A DNA stretch of 64,000 nt, taken from NCBI RefSeq assembly GCF_009833095.1, contig NZ_QRCB01000028.1:35240-99239 (forward strand), written 5' to 3'. Below, piece after piece: positions 30,694 through 40,022 of this stretch. The DNA is from Nitrosomonas sp. JL21 (lineage in GTDB: Bacteria > Pseudomonadota > Gammaproteobacteria > Burkholderiales > Nitrosomonadaceae). How positions within the stretch are numbered: the first letter of the stretch is position 1; every line of letters begins with the position of its first letter. The notes beneath the pieces are model-generated. The model did not search any database, was not told the origin of the DNA, and saw only the letters and a list, made by a program, of their open reading frames with translations. Made by a program: the position numbers and the translations under genes.

Positions 30694-32079
30694 ATGCTTA
30701 AAATTTATAACTCAATTGTTCGAGAAAAACAAGATTTTGCTCCATTAGTACCCGGAGAAGTGAAAATATATGTCTGTGGCATGACGGTTTATGATTATTG
30801 TCATTTAGGGCATGCGAGAGTTCTGGTAGTTTTTGATACGGTTGTTCGGTGGTTTAAAGCACAGGGTTATGCAGTGCGCTATGTGCGCAATATTACCGAT
30901 ATCGATGACAAAATCATCAAGCGTGCGCAAGAGAATAATCAGTCCATCGAGGACTTGACGAATCGCTTTATTGATGCGATGAATCAGGATTCTGCGGCAT
31001 TGGGTGTGATACAGCCTACCCATGAACCCCGCGCGACTGCGTATGTCATTGATATGATCAGTATGATCAGCACGTTGGTTGAAAAGAAACTGGCCTATCC
31101 GGCCAGAAATGGCGATGTGTATTACTCTGTCCGGGATTTTCCCAGCTACGGAAAACTTTCTGGCAAATCGCTCGAAGATTTGCGCGCCGGCGAGCGGGTT
31201 GACATCGATGTCAATAAAAAGGATCCACTTGATTTCGTGCTCTGGAAAGCGGCTAAGCCAGGGGAGCCAGCGTGGGATTCGCCGTGGGGGAAAGGGCGTC
31301 CGGGCTGGCACATCGAATGCTCAGCCATGAGCGAGCAATTACTCGGTATTCATTTTGATATTCATGGCGGTGGACAAGATTTGCAGTTTCCTCATCACGA
31401 AAATGAAATCGCGCAAAGTGAGGGCGCGCACGACCATCCATTTGTCAATTATTGGATGCATAATGGGTTTGTGCGCGTCGATAATGAGAAGATGTCAAAG
31501 TCACTCGGCAATTTCTTTACCGTTCGCGAAATTCTCAAGCATTATCAAGCAGAGGTGGTACGTTTTTTTATTTTGCGGGCCCATTATCGCAGTCCGTTAA
31601 ATTATTCGGATCAGCATCTCAAGGATACCAAGCTCGCGCTCGATCGTTTGTATATTGCGCTTAAAGACGCCAATGCGTTAAATGGCAATGCGCCTATCAA
31701 CTGGAATAATGTCCATGCGCAAAAATTCCAGACCGCCATGAACGATGACTTCAATACACCTGAAGCCATTGCCGTGCTGTTTGAGCTTGCCAGCGATGTG
31801 AATAAGTCAGGCTCAATGGAAAATGCAAACTTATTAAGAGCACTCGGAGGGTTACTGGGTTTACTTCAGCAGGATCCGCTGAGTTATTTGCAAAGCCAAG
31901 CCGTCGTCAGTGAATCGACGATGTGGACCAATGATGAAATCGAGCGGTTGATTCAGCAACGAATCTCTGCCCGCAAAGAAGGTCGCTATGCCGATGCTGA
32001 TGTGATTCGCAAGAATTTTCTCGAGCAAGGAATTATTCTGGAAGATGGCCCTCAAGGAACCGCATGGCGGCGGCAGTAA
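30694..32079 (+). CDS. cysS: Cysteinyl-tRNA synthetase
   Basis: A class Ia aminoacyl-tRNA synthetase of 461 residues from the ATG at 30694; an upstream in-frame TTG would add two residues. The HIGH-like motif is [13 protein letters not shown] near residue 32, preceded by zinc-ligand cysteine YVCGMTVYD. Further zinc ligands lie in [10 protein letters not shown] and [11 protein letters not shown], and the KMSKS loop is [15 protein letters not shown] near 267. Convergent with the methyltransferase gene, with 11 bp between them. Confidence 0.97.
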   Translation: MLKIYNSIVREKQDFAPLVPGEVKIYVCGMTVYDYCHLGHARVLVVFDTVVRWFKAQGYAVRYVRNITDIDDKIIKRAQENNQSIEDLTNRFIDAMNQDSAALGVIQPTHEPRATAYVIDMISMISTLVEKKLAYPARNGDVYYSVRDFPSYGKLSGKSLEDLRAGERVDIDVNKKDPLDFVLWKAAKPGEPAWDSPWGKGRPGWHIECSAMSEQLLGIHFDIHGGGQDLQFPHHENEIAQSEGAHDHPFVNYWMHNGFVRVDNEKMSKSLGNFFTVREILKHYQAEVVRFFILRAHYRSPLNYSDQHLKDTKLALDRLYIALKDANALNGNAPINWNNVHAQKFQTAMNDDFNTPEAIAVLFELASDVNKSGSMENANLLRALGGLLGLLQQDPLSYLQSQAVVSESTMWTNDEIERLIQQRISARKEGRYADADVIRKNFLEQGIILEDGPQGTAWRRQ

Positions 32080-32090
32080 TCCGTTTCATG

Positions 32091-32852
32091 TCAAATCTTC
32101 CATAAATACAGCGTAGAGTTCGAGAAATCATTCAGGGGAATGCTCTTATAAGGCTCAATTCCTGGAATAGTGAACGTATTGCTGATGAGCAAACTGCCCG
32201 GACGCATTTCCCGACGCGCTTTTTGCCATAATGATTCCATCGGTACCGGCGATAAATACGCGTAGACCACATCATATTGCGAGAAATCGTGTTGCCAGAA
32301 ATCTCCCCACACGATCTGACAACCTGAAACCGACAACATATTGCGCAGTCTGCTGATCAGGAATGGGATCGGAGCCGCTTCGATGCCGTAGAAACGGCCG
32401 TTCTTGTGTATTCCTGCTAAATTTTTCAACAAGCCGCCACAACCGCTTCCCACATCGATGAAGGAAAAATTCTTGTTCTGAGGAAGTAATGATTCAAGTG
32501 CGTCCGGCACATGCTTACTGGAAAGATAAAGCGGTACCTGCGTTTTATACGTTTTTCCATACACTAACCACATACCCATAAAAAGGACTAAAAACCAGAG
32601 CGGTGAAATATCGAGTGCGAGCGTTGCAATGGAAAGGGGTAAGAACAGCAAGTGTATGGGTATCCACCACAAAGGCATGCGCGCCAAAAAACTAACTAGG
32701 CTTGCCAGAAGGCCTTGCAGAGTTGCCCATTCGAATAAGCTGAATGTCAAAAATGACTGGAAGATCATGAACGCGAGCACGACGAGCGTTGAAGCGATTT
32801 GAATCGACAATGCCATCAACGATGAATTTTTGAATCGCAGCATCTCAATCAC
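32091..32852 (-). CDS. Membrane-anchored class I SAM methyltransferase
   Basis: A 253-residue protein with three to four hydrophobic helices in the first about 95 residues, then a Rossmann-like methyltransferase domain. SAM motif I is FIDVGSGCGGLLKNLA near residue 130, with the acidic motif II residue in FYGIEAAPIPF and a motif IV-like YDVVYAYLSPVPM. The substrate is unknown. It starts 28 bp downstream of motB on the same strand and is probably co-transcribed with the stator genes, which is unusual and gives no direct clue to substrate. The true start could be the second ATG, three codons in. Confidence 0.75.
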   Translation of the reverse strand: MIEMLRFKNSSLMALSIQIASTLVVLAFMIFQSFLTFSLFEWATLQGLLASLVSFLARMPLWWIPIHLLFLPLSIATLALDISPLWFLVLFMGMWLVYGKTYKTQVPLYLSSKHVPDALESLLPQNKNFSFIDVGSGCGGLLKNLAGIHKNGRFYGIEAAPIPFLISRLRNMLSVSGCQIVWGDFWQHDFSQYDVVYAYLSPVPMESLWQKARREMRPGSLLISNTFTIPGIEPYKSIPLNDFSNSTLYLWKI

Positions 32853-32880
32853 TCAGGACGATCATTCAAGGGAAAATATT

Positions 32881-33798
32881 TTAGGGTGTTTGCAATAACT
32901 CTTTATCAGGCTCATCCTGCACATCGATATCGACGGATGGGTTGTCCATGGTCACTGCTTTTTCGGCTTTTTCGTTCAGAACGACGATACTGATTCGGCG
33001 GTTGACCGGATTCAGCGGATCGATTTTGTCGAATAATACGGCCGAGGATAAACCGACCACTTTAAGAACTTTCTCTGTATCCATGCCGCCTGCAACGAGT
33101 TCACGGCGCGAGGCATTGGCACGGTCGGCGGAGAGTTCCCAGTTGCTGAATCCTTTATCTCCCGCAGGAAACGGCTTGGCATCGGTATGTCCTGAAAGGC
33201 TTATTTTATTGCTTACGTCATTGAGCATTTTACCGATCTCACGCAAGATGGTTTTGGTATAAGGCTGCAGTTCGGCTTTGCCCAAGGCGAACATTGGTCG
33301 ATTCTGTTCATCGACGATTTGGATTCTCAATCCTTCGGTCGTGATATCCAATAACAATTGGTTTTCAAATTTTTTTAGGGCGGGATTCGCTTCAATGGCT
33401 TGCTCGATCCTCTTCTTCAGTCCTTCCAATTTCATTCGTTCAGCGCGTTCTCTCAAGATTTCCCTGGTTTTATCATCGATTTTATATTCCTCGATGGCCT
33501 TTTTTTCCTGACCGTCCTGGCGGGTAATATCGGTACCACCACCTTTGATAATGCTGGTAGCGTCTCCGCTCCCCGAGCCGCCGGACATGGCTACTTTCAA
33601 TGGGGTTTTGAAATAGTCGGAGATTCCCTTCAATTGCGCCTTGGTTGTCGATCCGAGCAGCCACATGAGCAGGAAGAAAGCCATCATGGCGGTCACGAAA
33701 TCGGCGTAGGCGATTTTCCATGCGCCGCCATGGTGGCCGCCGGCCACTTTCTTGATCCGCTTGATGACTATAGGGCGCTGAGAAAGATCATCAGCCAT
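32881..33798 (-). CDS. motB: Flagellar stator protein MotB
   Basis: With MotA it forms the ion-conducting stator that drives the flagellar motor and anchors it to peptidoglycan. The protein is 305 residues from the ATG at 33798, which has a GAGG Shine-Dalgarno; the longer open frame adds four unlikely residues. The N-terminus HHGGAWKIAYADFVTAMMAF carries the essential proton-channel aspartate, D33, within its single transmembrane helix. The C-terminal OmpA-like domain contains ISLSGHTDAKPFPAGDKGFSNWELSADRANA. Its position 41 bp after motA implies an operon; no other flagellar or chemotaxis gene is in the window. Confidence 0.96.
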   Translation of the reverse strand: MADDLSQRPIVIKRIKKVAGGHHGGAWKIAYADFVTAMMAFFLLMWLLGSTTKAQLKGISDYFKTPLKVAMSGGSGSGDATSIIKGGGTDITRQDGQEKKAIEEYKIDDKTREILRERAERMKLEGLKKRIEQAIEANPALKKFENQLLLDITTEGLRIQIVDEQNRPMFALGKAELQPYTKTILREIGKMLNDVSNKISLSGHTDAKPFPAGDKGFSNWELSADRANASRRELVAGGMDTEKVLKVVGLSSAVLFDKIDPLNPVNRRISIVVLNEKAEKAVTMDNPSVDIDVQDEPDKELLQTP

Positions 33799-33839
33799 GA
33801 CTAACCTCACACATTAAATTGAACGGTTGTTTTAATTGA

Positions 33840-34700
33840 TTATTTTGATTTACTTTGCTTGACGTGTTCCTCCAATTCCATGAATGAAGGTCTTTCAGTG
33901 GAAAACAGTACTTTGCGACCAAATTCGACAGCAAGAACGGGTGAATAACCGTTCAAATTGGCCAGCAGGGTGATTTTGATGCATTCATACAATTTGCTGG
34001 ATTCGTGCAGATTATGTTCCAGTTTGCCGGCAAGCGGCCCGACAAATCCATACGCCAGCAAAATTCCCAGGAAAGTACCGACCAAGGCTGCTGCAATCAG
34101 AATACCGAGTTCGGCGGGAGGCAAGTGAACAGACTCCATGGTATGCACCACCCCCATGACTGCAGCCACAATACCGAAAGCAGGCAATCCATCGCCCAAT
34201 TTCGCGACCACATGGATAGGCACTTCGCCTTCTTGATGATGGGTTTCCAGTTCGCTATCCATGAGGCTTTCAATTTCCAGCGAATTGAGATTGCCGCCCA
34301 CCATTAATCGCAAATAGTCGGTAATGAATTCTGTAATATGGTGATCGGCCAAGATATCCGGATACTTGGAAAAAATGGCGCTATTCGTAGGATCATCTAC
34401 ATCGGCTTCAATGGACATCAGCCCTTCCTTGCGAATTTTTCCCAACACCTCATAAAGCAGTGTCATGACGTTCATGTACAGTGCCTTGGTATATTTGGAA
34501 GCTTTGAAAACTGTCGGCAGGGCTTTCAGAGTCGCTTTAAGCGCTTTGCTTGAATTACCCACGATGAATGCGCCGATTGCGGCGCCTCCAATCATGATAA
34601 GCTCAACAGGCTGCCATAATGAAGCGATATGCCCCCCGGCTAATGCAAAACCACCAAAAACTGAAACGATAATGATAATGTAACCGACAATAACGAGCAT
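33840..34700 (-). CDS. motA: Flagellar stator protein MotA
   Basis: A 286-residue inner-membrane protein with four transmembrane helices, forming with MotB the stator. It starts MLVIVGYIIIIVSVFGGFALAGG; the open frame runs 26 residues further upstream but this start matches the family. The large cytoplasmic loop contains the charged torque-generating region (about 90-160), and helices 3-4 contain LGDGLPAFGIVAAVMGVVHTM and LGILIAAALVGTFLGILLAYG. The sequence resembles the proton-driven E. coli type. Confidence 0.96.
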   Translation of the reverse strand: MLVIVGYIIIIVSVFGGFALAGGHIASLWQPVELIMIGGAAIGAFIVGNSSKALKATLKALPTVFKASKYTKALYMNVMTLLYEVLGKIRKEGLMSIEADVDDPTNSAIFSKYPDILADHHITEFITDYLRLMVGGNLNSLEIESLMDSELETHHQEGEVPIHVVAKLGDGLPAFGIVAAVMGVVHTMESVHLPPAELGILIAAALVGTFLGILLAYGFVGPLAGKLEHNLHESSKLYECIKITLLANLNGYSPVLAVEFGRKVLFSTERPSFMELEEHVKQSKSK

Positions 34701-35077
34701 CGTACTGACTCCCAGGAATGTAATGATTAAGCATTGATGGCAGATGATGGGAGAGAAGGTAGCATACCGTCGCGACATTCATTTTGAGAGATACGATGAA
34801 TTTTCCCGGTATTTTCGGTTATTTTATTCAAATATTTTTTTATTCTTAATAATCATTGTCCTAAAGTGATAAAACGATACCGGAAATTCCAAATCACACG
34901 GCAGCGTGAGTGGAGGAATGTTGCTTTCGTGCAAGCTATAAAGCTGTGCTTGAAATCTGCGGATTTTAACGATGCAAAGCCTGCCAATAAGAAGAATACT
35001 GGCGTAATTGGAAAATCTACTACGGAATTTCTTCCCATCTGAGGCGTTGTGATCGTGATGAGAGAGGGGCTCAATAA
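34701..35077. other. Spacer upstream of motA, no gene recognised
   Basis: About 380 AT-rich bases between motA and the terminator at 35078. A 73-codon minus-strand ORF (34853-35074) has no Shine-Dalgarno, no recognisable domain and an unconvincing composition, so I do not call it. The motA promoter must lie in this stretch, but I see no convincing flagellar sigma-28 or sigma-70 consensus. Confidence 0.5.
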
Positions 35078-35107
35078 AAAGCAGAACGCCGTTTGGCGGT
35101 CTGCTTT
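35078..35107 (-). terminator. Rho-independent terminator
   Basis: AAAGCAGAACGCC (35078-35090) pairs with GGCGGTCTGCTTT (35095-35107) with one mismatch and a 4-nt GTTT loop. Read on the minus strand it is followed by TTTTTATTG, so it would end the transcript of the TIGR04073-type gene 79 bp upstream. Confidence 0.75.
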
Positions 35108-35185
35108 ATATCATTGAAGTATATCCTAAGCTTGAAAACTGAATGAATGGGTTCTATAAATCAATGCCTTAGAATCATCGGATAA

Positions 35186-35548
35186 CTACCGCATGTGCGC
35201 TTCAACAAATGTTGTTTCACGGTTGAAGTCATCCCAGATGAACGCAGGTTTGACAAACGGGGTCGTCGGAATGAAAAAAGTTGCGATATCGAACGCGCCA
35301 CTCAGGGAACGGCCGATGGTATTAACGATACCCGTCAGAAAGCCGATGGTCATACCCTGCACAGCACCATCTCTTCTACTAATGATCATGATTGTTTTTG
35401 GTAATTCTCCGACGCCGGTCACGGCGTTGGCAAGACCATTACCCAGTTTTTCGACGACTTTGTCAGGATACTGGCTAGCCATTGCGGTACTCGGAATTAT
35501 CAGCGCCATTAGGAACAGAACAAGCAGTGCTTGAAGGGTTTTTTTCAT
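35186..35548 (-). CDS. Exosortase system-associated protein, TIGR04073 family
   Basis: A 120-residue secreted protein with a signal peptide (LQALLVLFLMALIIPSTAMA, cleavage about residue 25). The mature part has the family pattern YPDKVVEKLGNGLANAVTGVGELPKTI, then a Gly-rich hydrophobic region and PFVKPAFIWDDFN. TIGR04073 proteins occur in genomes that carry PEP-CTERM/exosortase sorting, and their function is unknown. No exosortase or PEP-CTERM protein is visible in this window. Confidence 0.7.
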   Translation of the reverse strand: MKKTLQALLVLFLMALIIPSTAMASQYPDKVVEKLGNGLANAVTGVGELPKTIMIISRRDGAVQGMTIGFLTGIVNTIGRSLSGAFDIATFFIPTTPFVKPAFIWDDFNRETTFVEAHMR

Positions 35549-35600
35549 GGTAAATCCTCAATGATTAATGGGAGAAGATGATTTTACCCAACTCTCAGGA

Positions 35601-35620
35601 GTTTTTCAGAGCTTCCCTGA
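35601..35620. repeat. Solo end of the dispersed MITE-like repeat
   Basis: The minus strand reads TCAGGGAAGCTCTGAAAAAC, identical at 19 of 20 positions to the plus-strand sequence at 43245-43264. It lies in the spacer between the TIGR04073-type gene and the next minus-strand gene; no opposite end is recognisable. Confidence 0.55.
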
Positions 35621-35625
35621 TATTG

Positions 35626-36144
35626 CTATTCTTTCTGATTGATGGTCTGTTTCAGGATACTGGTCATTCTTTCCGCCTCACGTTCAATTTGATTTTCTGG
35701 ATAATTTCTGGTCTGCAGCTCGTTTCTGATTCTGTAAGCAAATTCTAGGATCAGTAAATCCATCGTATTATTATCACCGCGCTGAGCTGCTTCCTGATAC
35801 TCTACTTGAAACCGGTTGATGGCAGTCTTCATGGCTTCGTTATTAAGATTCAAGCGGGAAAGGGTCGACTCCAATTCATATTTCTGATTACTGGACAGTA
35901 TCGCTTGATGCGCTTGGGAATCGGGTTCGGGTTGATAAGAAATATATCTGGGAATCAATACAGATATCATGATCAGCGCCACGCCAGAGCCCACCATTGC
36001 CGCCACGAATTTCCACAATTTGTATTCCTTGCCACGTAATTTGACGATATCGATTCGTTGCACGCCCAGCCTGGCTTGAACAGCTATTCCAACAAAAAAT
36101 AGAATCGCGCCTATGGTCATAATAATCGGTACAATCGGATGCAC
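35626..36144 (-). CDS. Hypothetical membrane protein
   Basis: A 172-residue protein with two predicted transmembrane helices, VPIIMTIGAILFFVGIAVQ and FVAAMVGSGVALIMISVLIP, joined by a basic loop (RLGVQRIDIVKLRGKEYKLWK). A soluble C-terminal half of about 95 residues is predicted helical and ends ESLRMTSILKQ-like (ERMTSILKQTINQKE). I do not recognise a family. It is preceded by an AGGAGAAA Shine-Dalgarno and lies upstream of the TIGR04073-type gene on the same strand. Confidence 0.65.
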   Translation of the reverse strand: MHPIVPIIMTIGAILFFVGIAVQARLGVQRIDIVKLRGKEYKLWKFVAAMVGSGVALIMISVLIPRYISYQPEPDSQAHQAILSSNQKYELESTLSRLNLNNEAMKTAINRFQVEYQEAAQRGDNNTMDLLILEFAYRIRNELQTRNYPENQIEREAERMTSILKQTINQKE

Positions 36145-36241
36145 AGTTTTTCTCCTATATTTTTTAAAGTCGAATCGCAGTTAGTACTGAGAAATCACCG
36201 GGCAGTTTTTTTATGGGACTCTAAAAAATGACTGCACTCGA

Positions 36242-36412
36242 TCATTCTGCGTTGAAATCCTTTTCAAAATGCTCTTTCATTCCATGCTGATTGCATTTTT
36301 TACTCGATTTCGCCTTCTTTGAGTCGGCGCTCTTGTCTTTTGCAGAGTTTCCTGAAGATTGATAACTAGAGGCTAATCCACGATGAGATTTCAATGATAA
36401 CGTTTTGCCCAT
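36242..36412 (-). CDS. Possible small basic protein
   Basis: A 56-codon frame from an ATG at 36412 (MGKTLSLKSHRGLASSYQ) with a highly Lys/Ser-rich middle (SADSKKAKSSKKC). No family is recognised and there is no signal peptide or membrane helix. The start codon lies inside one arm of a 12-bp inverted repeat. A longer in-frame start at 36484 is possible. Composition is protein-like but support is weak. Confidence 0.35.
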   Translation of the reverse strand: MGKTLSLKSHRGLASSYQSSGNSAKDKSADSKKAKSSKKCNQHGMKEHFEKDFNAE

Positions 36413-36526
36413 ATGATACTGAGTTATTTCCCATTTGATAAGGTGGTTAATGAGGTTGAGTGAATCTGGATGAGAAAGGGCCAATTACCTCTGCCAAAGA
36501 TGAGTAGAAAGCAGGTATCATATGGG
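36408..36526. repeat. 12-bp perfect inverted repeat upstream of phosphoribulokinase
   Basis: CCCATATGATAC at 36408-36419 is mirrored by GTATCATATGGG at 36515-36526, 95 bp apart. The right arm ends 44 bp before the phosphoribulokinase start; the left arm covers the start codon of the small minus-strand ORF. Each arm also contains the palindrome CATATG. It may be a pair of operator half-sites for divergent control or a long-range hairpin. Confidence 0.6.
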
Positions 36527-36570
36527 TTCAAAATTCAATAACTATTATTAATCATTAGGAGAAAATAAGA

Positions 36571-37440
36571 ATGTCGCAAAAACACCCGGTTATCGCCGTT
36601 ACCGGATCTTCAGGCGCAGGCACTTCAACGGTAAAATCCAGCTTTGAGCATATTTTTCGCCGGAAGAAGCTGAAAGCCGCCATTGTGGAAGGTGATAGCT
36701 TCCATCGCTATGATCGTGAATCCATGAAACAAGCGGTAGCAGAATCCGAAAAAGATGGAGGCCGCCCGATCAGTCATTTCGGCCCGGAAGCGAATGAATT
36801 CGAGAAGCTGGAAGCTCTGTTCAAAGAATATGGCGAGAGTGGCGGCGGTCAAACGCGTCTGTACTTGCATAATGATGAAGAAGCGAAGCCCTGGCAACAA
36901 AAAGCCGGGACATTCACACCATGGTCGCCGATTCCATCTGGCTCTGATTTGTTATTTTATGAAGGCCTGCATGGCGGAGCAAAAAGTGACACCGCAGATC
37001 TCGCACGGTATGTCGATTTGCTGGTTGGCGTGGTGCCAATCGTGAATCTGGAATGGATTCAGAAAATATTCCGCGATACGAATGCACGAGGGTATTCTGC
37101 CGAGGCCGTGACTCATACCATTTTGCGGCGCATGCATGATTATGTTCATTACATTACGCCGCAGTTTTCTCGCACGCATATCAATTTTCAGCGCGTACCG
37201 ACGGTCGATACGTCCAATCCGTTTATTGCGCGCGAAATCCCGACACTGGATGAAAGCTTCGTGGTCATCCGTTTTAGAAATCCTGAAATGGCGGACTTTC
37301 CTTTTCTGTTGAATATGATTCATGATTCTTTCATGTCTCGCCCGAATTCTATTGTCGTTCCAGGCGGAAAAATGGGGATGGCGATTGAACTCATTCTGAC
37401 ACCGTTGATTCTTGATATTGTTGCCAAAAGTAAGTCATAA
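36571..37440 (+). CDS. prk: Phosphoribulokinase
   Basis: This enzyme phosphorylates ribulose 5-phosphate to ribulose 1,5-bisphosphate, the CO2-acceptor step unique to the Calvin cycle, which marks the organism as a likely autotroph. The 289-residue length is that of the bacterial octameric class. The P-loop GSSGAGTST is at residues 12-20, followed by EGDSFHRYDRESMK and FYEGLHGGAKSDTADLARYVDLLVGVVPIVNLEWIQK. It is preceded by an AGGAGA Shine-Dalgarno. RuBisCO and other cbb genes are not adjacent, so it stands outside a cbb operon here. Confidence 0.95.
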   Translation: MSQKHPVIAVTGSSGAGTSTVKSSFEHIFRRKKLKAAIVEGDSFHRYDRESMKQAVAESEKDGGRPISHFGPEANEFEKLEALFKEYGESGGGQTRLYLHNDEEAKPWQQKAGTFTPWSPIPSGSDLLFYEGLHGGAKSDTADLARYVDLLVGVVPIVNLEWIQKIFRDTNARGYSAEAVTHTILRRMHDYVHYITPQFSRTHINFQRVPTVDTSNPFIAREIPTLDESFVVIRFRNPEMADFPFLLNMIHDSFMSRPNSIVVPGGKMGMAIELILTPLILDIVAKSKS

Positions 37441-37579
37441 CAGCTTCCAAAGCTCGGTTAATTCATGAATCGCGATAGTCGGTACCTACGGATGTATCGG
37501 ATTCTGAATTAATCAACAATAAGTTTTTACCCTTGACGGTATTTCGTCATGGTTAACCCCTTCGTTTCCCGGTGATGAT

Positions 37580-39760
37580 ATGACTTCACTGCTTTCTGGT
37601 CTCAATCAACCTCAGCTGGAAGCGATCACGGTACCGCACCAATCAATATTGATACTGGCCGGTGCCGGCAGTGGTAAAACGCGCGTACTCACCACCCGGA
37701 TCGCTTATCTGATTCAATCAGGCTTGGCAAGCCCGCACAGCATCCTGGCGGTTACTTTTACCAATAAGGCCGCAAAGGAGATGTTGACGCGAATTTCTGC
37801 CATGCTGCCGATCAACCCTCGGGGCATGTGGATCGGAACATTTCATGGTTTGTGTCACCGCATGTTGCGCGCGCATCATCAAGAGGCTGGGTTGCCAGCG
37901 ACGTTCCAGATTCTTGATTCTGCTGACCAGTTAGCAATGATCAAGCGTATTCTGAAAGAGTTGTCGATAGATGAAAAAAGATTTTCACCTCGCCAAGTGC
38001 AATGGTTCATCAATGATGCCAAGGAAGCAGGGTTACGTGCTGCCTATGTGACTGTCGACGATGCGTTTTCACGCCGCATGCTCGAGTTTTATCAACTGTA
38101 TGAGCAGCAATGTCAGAAAGAAGGCGCTGTAGATTTTGCTGAGTTATTGCTGCGGAGTTATGAATTGCTGAGCCGAAACGAGACCCTCTGTCATCATTAT
38201 CAGGAACGCTTCCGGTATATTCTAGTGGACGAATTCCAAGATACCAACACCTTGCAATATGCATGGTTAAAATTATTAGCCGGCGCAGGCACTGGTCATG
38301 CTGCGGCGGTGTGTGTGGTCGGGGATGATGATCAAAGCATTTATGCCTTCCGTGGTGCCTATAGCGGTAACATGAGAGATTTTGAGCGTGATTTTGGTAT
38401 TAGCAACATTATCAGGCTGGAACAGAATTATCGCTCGCATGGCAATATTCTCGATGCGGCCAATGCCCTGATCGAGAATAACAGCGACCGATTGGGTAAG
38501 AACCTCTGGACTGCCGAGGGAAAGGGCGAGCCTTTGCGGATCTATAATGCCCCGAACGATTTCGATGAAGCTGCGTTCATTGTTGATGAAGTCAAGTCTC
38601 TGCATGCAGAAGGTGTGGCCTTATCCGACATGGCGTTACTCTATCGTTCGAATGCGCAATCGCGGGTGCTCGAACATAGCTTGTTCAATGCCGCAATACC
38701 TTACCGGGTATATGGCGGAATGCGTTTCTTCGATCGCCAGGAAATCAAGCATGCGTTGGCTTATCTGCGTCTGATCGCTAACCCGAATGATGATAGTGCG
38801 TTATTGCGCGTGATCAATTTTCCAGCTCGCGGCATTGGTGCGCGTAGTCTCGAACAGTTGCTGGATGATGCTAAAACGCACGGTATCAGCTTGTGGGAGG
38901 CGGCAGTGAAAAAATGTGGCGGCGAAGAAGCTGTACTACGCGCTTCGTTTGAATCCGCTAAGGGAATTGCCAAGTTTGTTCATTTGATCCTGCTGATGCG
39001 GCAGAATTGTGATGCATTGCCATTGCCGCAGATCGTCGAATACATACTGGAACATAGTGAGTTATTGGCACATTATTCCAAGGAACGCGAAAGTGCTGAA
39101 CGATTGGAAAATTTGAACGAATTGATCAATGCAGCCACTAGTTTCGTACACGAAGCCGAGATGGATAGTCTGGCGGAGTTCCTGGCGCATGCGTCGTTGG
39201 AAGCGGGCGAGCATCAGGCAGGGAGCGGCCAAGACGCATTACAGCTAATGACCGTTCATTCGGCCAAGGGACTGGAGTTCCACAGTGTATTCTTGAGCGG
39301 ATTAGAAGAAGGGCTGTTTCCTCATGAGAACAGTCTTAATGAAATCAATGGCATCGCCGAGGAAAGGCGGTTGATGTATGTAGCGATGACTCGTGCTCGC
39401 CGCCGGTTATATTTAAGTTTTGCACAAAGTCGAATGTTGCATGGTCAGCTCCGCTATCACGTCGCATCGCGGTTTCTCGATGAAATACCTGCCAGCTGTG
39501 TGAAATGGTTGCAATCTTTGCCGCGGATGAATTTCAGTTCTCATGATGCGCGAGCCAATCAGTCAACTCCTTCATGGGATTCGCCGAAATTTTCCAGTCA
39601 TGGTTGGAGAATAGGGCAAAACGTAGTACATGCCAAATTTGGGGCGGGGGTGATTACCCATTGTGAAGGTAGCGGCAGCGATGCGCGTGTCCAAGTCAAT
39701 TTTGATCAAGTAGGAACGAAATGGTTATTACTTGAATATGCTAAATTAACAGCCATCTGA
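37580..39760 (+). CDS. uvrD: UvrD/Rep-family DNA helicase II
   Basis: A superfamily 1A 3'-5' DNA helicase of 726 residues for mismatch and excision repair. Walker A is AGAGSGKTR with K33; then TFTNKAAKEML (motif Ia), FQDTNTLQYAWLKLLA with the DEFQD Walker B, VGDDDQSIYAFRGA (motif III), LEQNYRSHGNIL (motif IV), TVHSAKGLEFHSVFLSGLEEGLFPHE (motif V) and EERRLMYVAMTRARRRL (motif VI). The C-terminal WRIGQNVVHAKFGAGVI is typical of UvrD rather than Rep. It lies 139 bp after phosphoribulokinase and is functionally unrelated to it. Confidence 0.95.
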   Translation: MTSLLSGLNQPQLEAITVPHQSILILAGAGSGKTRVLTTRIAYLIQSGLASPHSILAVTFTNKAAKEMLTRISAMLPINPRGMWIGTFHGLCHRMLRAHHQEAGLPATFQILDSADQLAMIKRILKELSIDEKRFSPRQVQWFINDAKEAGLRAAYVTVDDAFSRRMLEFYQLYEQQCQKEGAVDFAELLLRSYELLSRNETLCHHYQERFRYILVDEFQDTNTLQYAWLKLLAGAGTGHAAAVCVVGDDDQSIYAFRGAYSGNMRDFERDFGISNIIRLEQNYRSHGNILDAANALIENNSDRLGKNLWTAEGKGEPLRIYNAPNDFDEAAFIVDEVKSLHAEGVALSDMALLYRSNAQSRVLEHSLFNAAIPYRVYGGMRFFDRQEIKHALAYLRLIANPNDDSALLRVINFPARGIGARSLEQLLDDAKTHGISLWEAAVKKCGGEEAVLRASFESAKGIAKFVHLILLMRQNCDALPLPQIVEYILEHSELLAHYSKERESAERLENLNELINAATSFVHEAEMDSLAEFLAHASLEAGEHQAGSGQDALQLMTVHSAKGLEFHSVFLSGLEEGLFPHENSLNEINGIAEERRLMYVAMTRARRRLYLSFAQSRMLHGQLRYHVASRFLDEIPASCVKWLQSLPRMNFSSHDARANQSTPSWDSPKFSSHGWRIGQNVVHAKFGAGVITHCEGSGSDARVQVNFDQVGTKWLLLEYAKLTAI

Positions 39761-39967
39761 ATGTCGTGAAAATGATGCTGCACCAAAATAGCAGCTTCAA
39801 TCTTGAATTTTAGCTAATGATCTGTTCATCTTTAATATGTTTTTTATCCAATTCATGGACTTAAGCTGATTAGGTCAATCTCAATTTCGAATTTTCTTTA
39901 CGATAATGTAGTTGAAAAAGTAAACCTGAGCTTTTTTGAATTTTTGCAGTGTCTGAATGGAAGAATA

Positions 39968-40005
39968 CCTTCTTGTCTGGGTGTTGTGTAGTCCACACAA
40001 GAAGG
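39968..40005. terminator. Hairpin downstream of the copper-radical oxidase gene
   Basis: CCTTCTTGT (39968-39976) and ACAAGAAGG (39997-40005) form a perfect 9-bp stem about 18 bp past the stop of the minus-strand oxidase gene. There is no clear T-run after it on the minus strand, so it may only slow or protect the 3' end. The rest of the 262-bp spacer after uvrD is AT-rich without features. Confidence 0.4.
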
Positions 40006-40022
40006 CAATTATTTATGTTTCC

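Noticed and set aside
34853..35074. 73-codon minus-strand ORF upstream of motA
   Set aside because: No ribosome binding site, no domain, and unconvincing composition; more likely chance.
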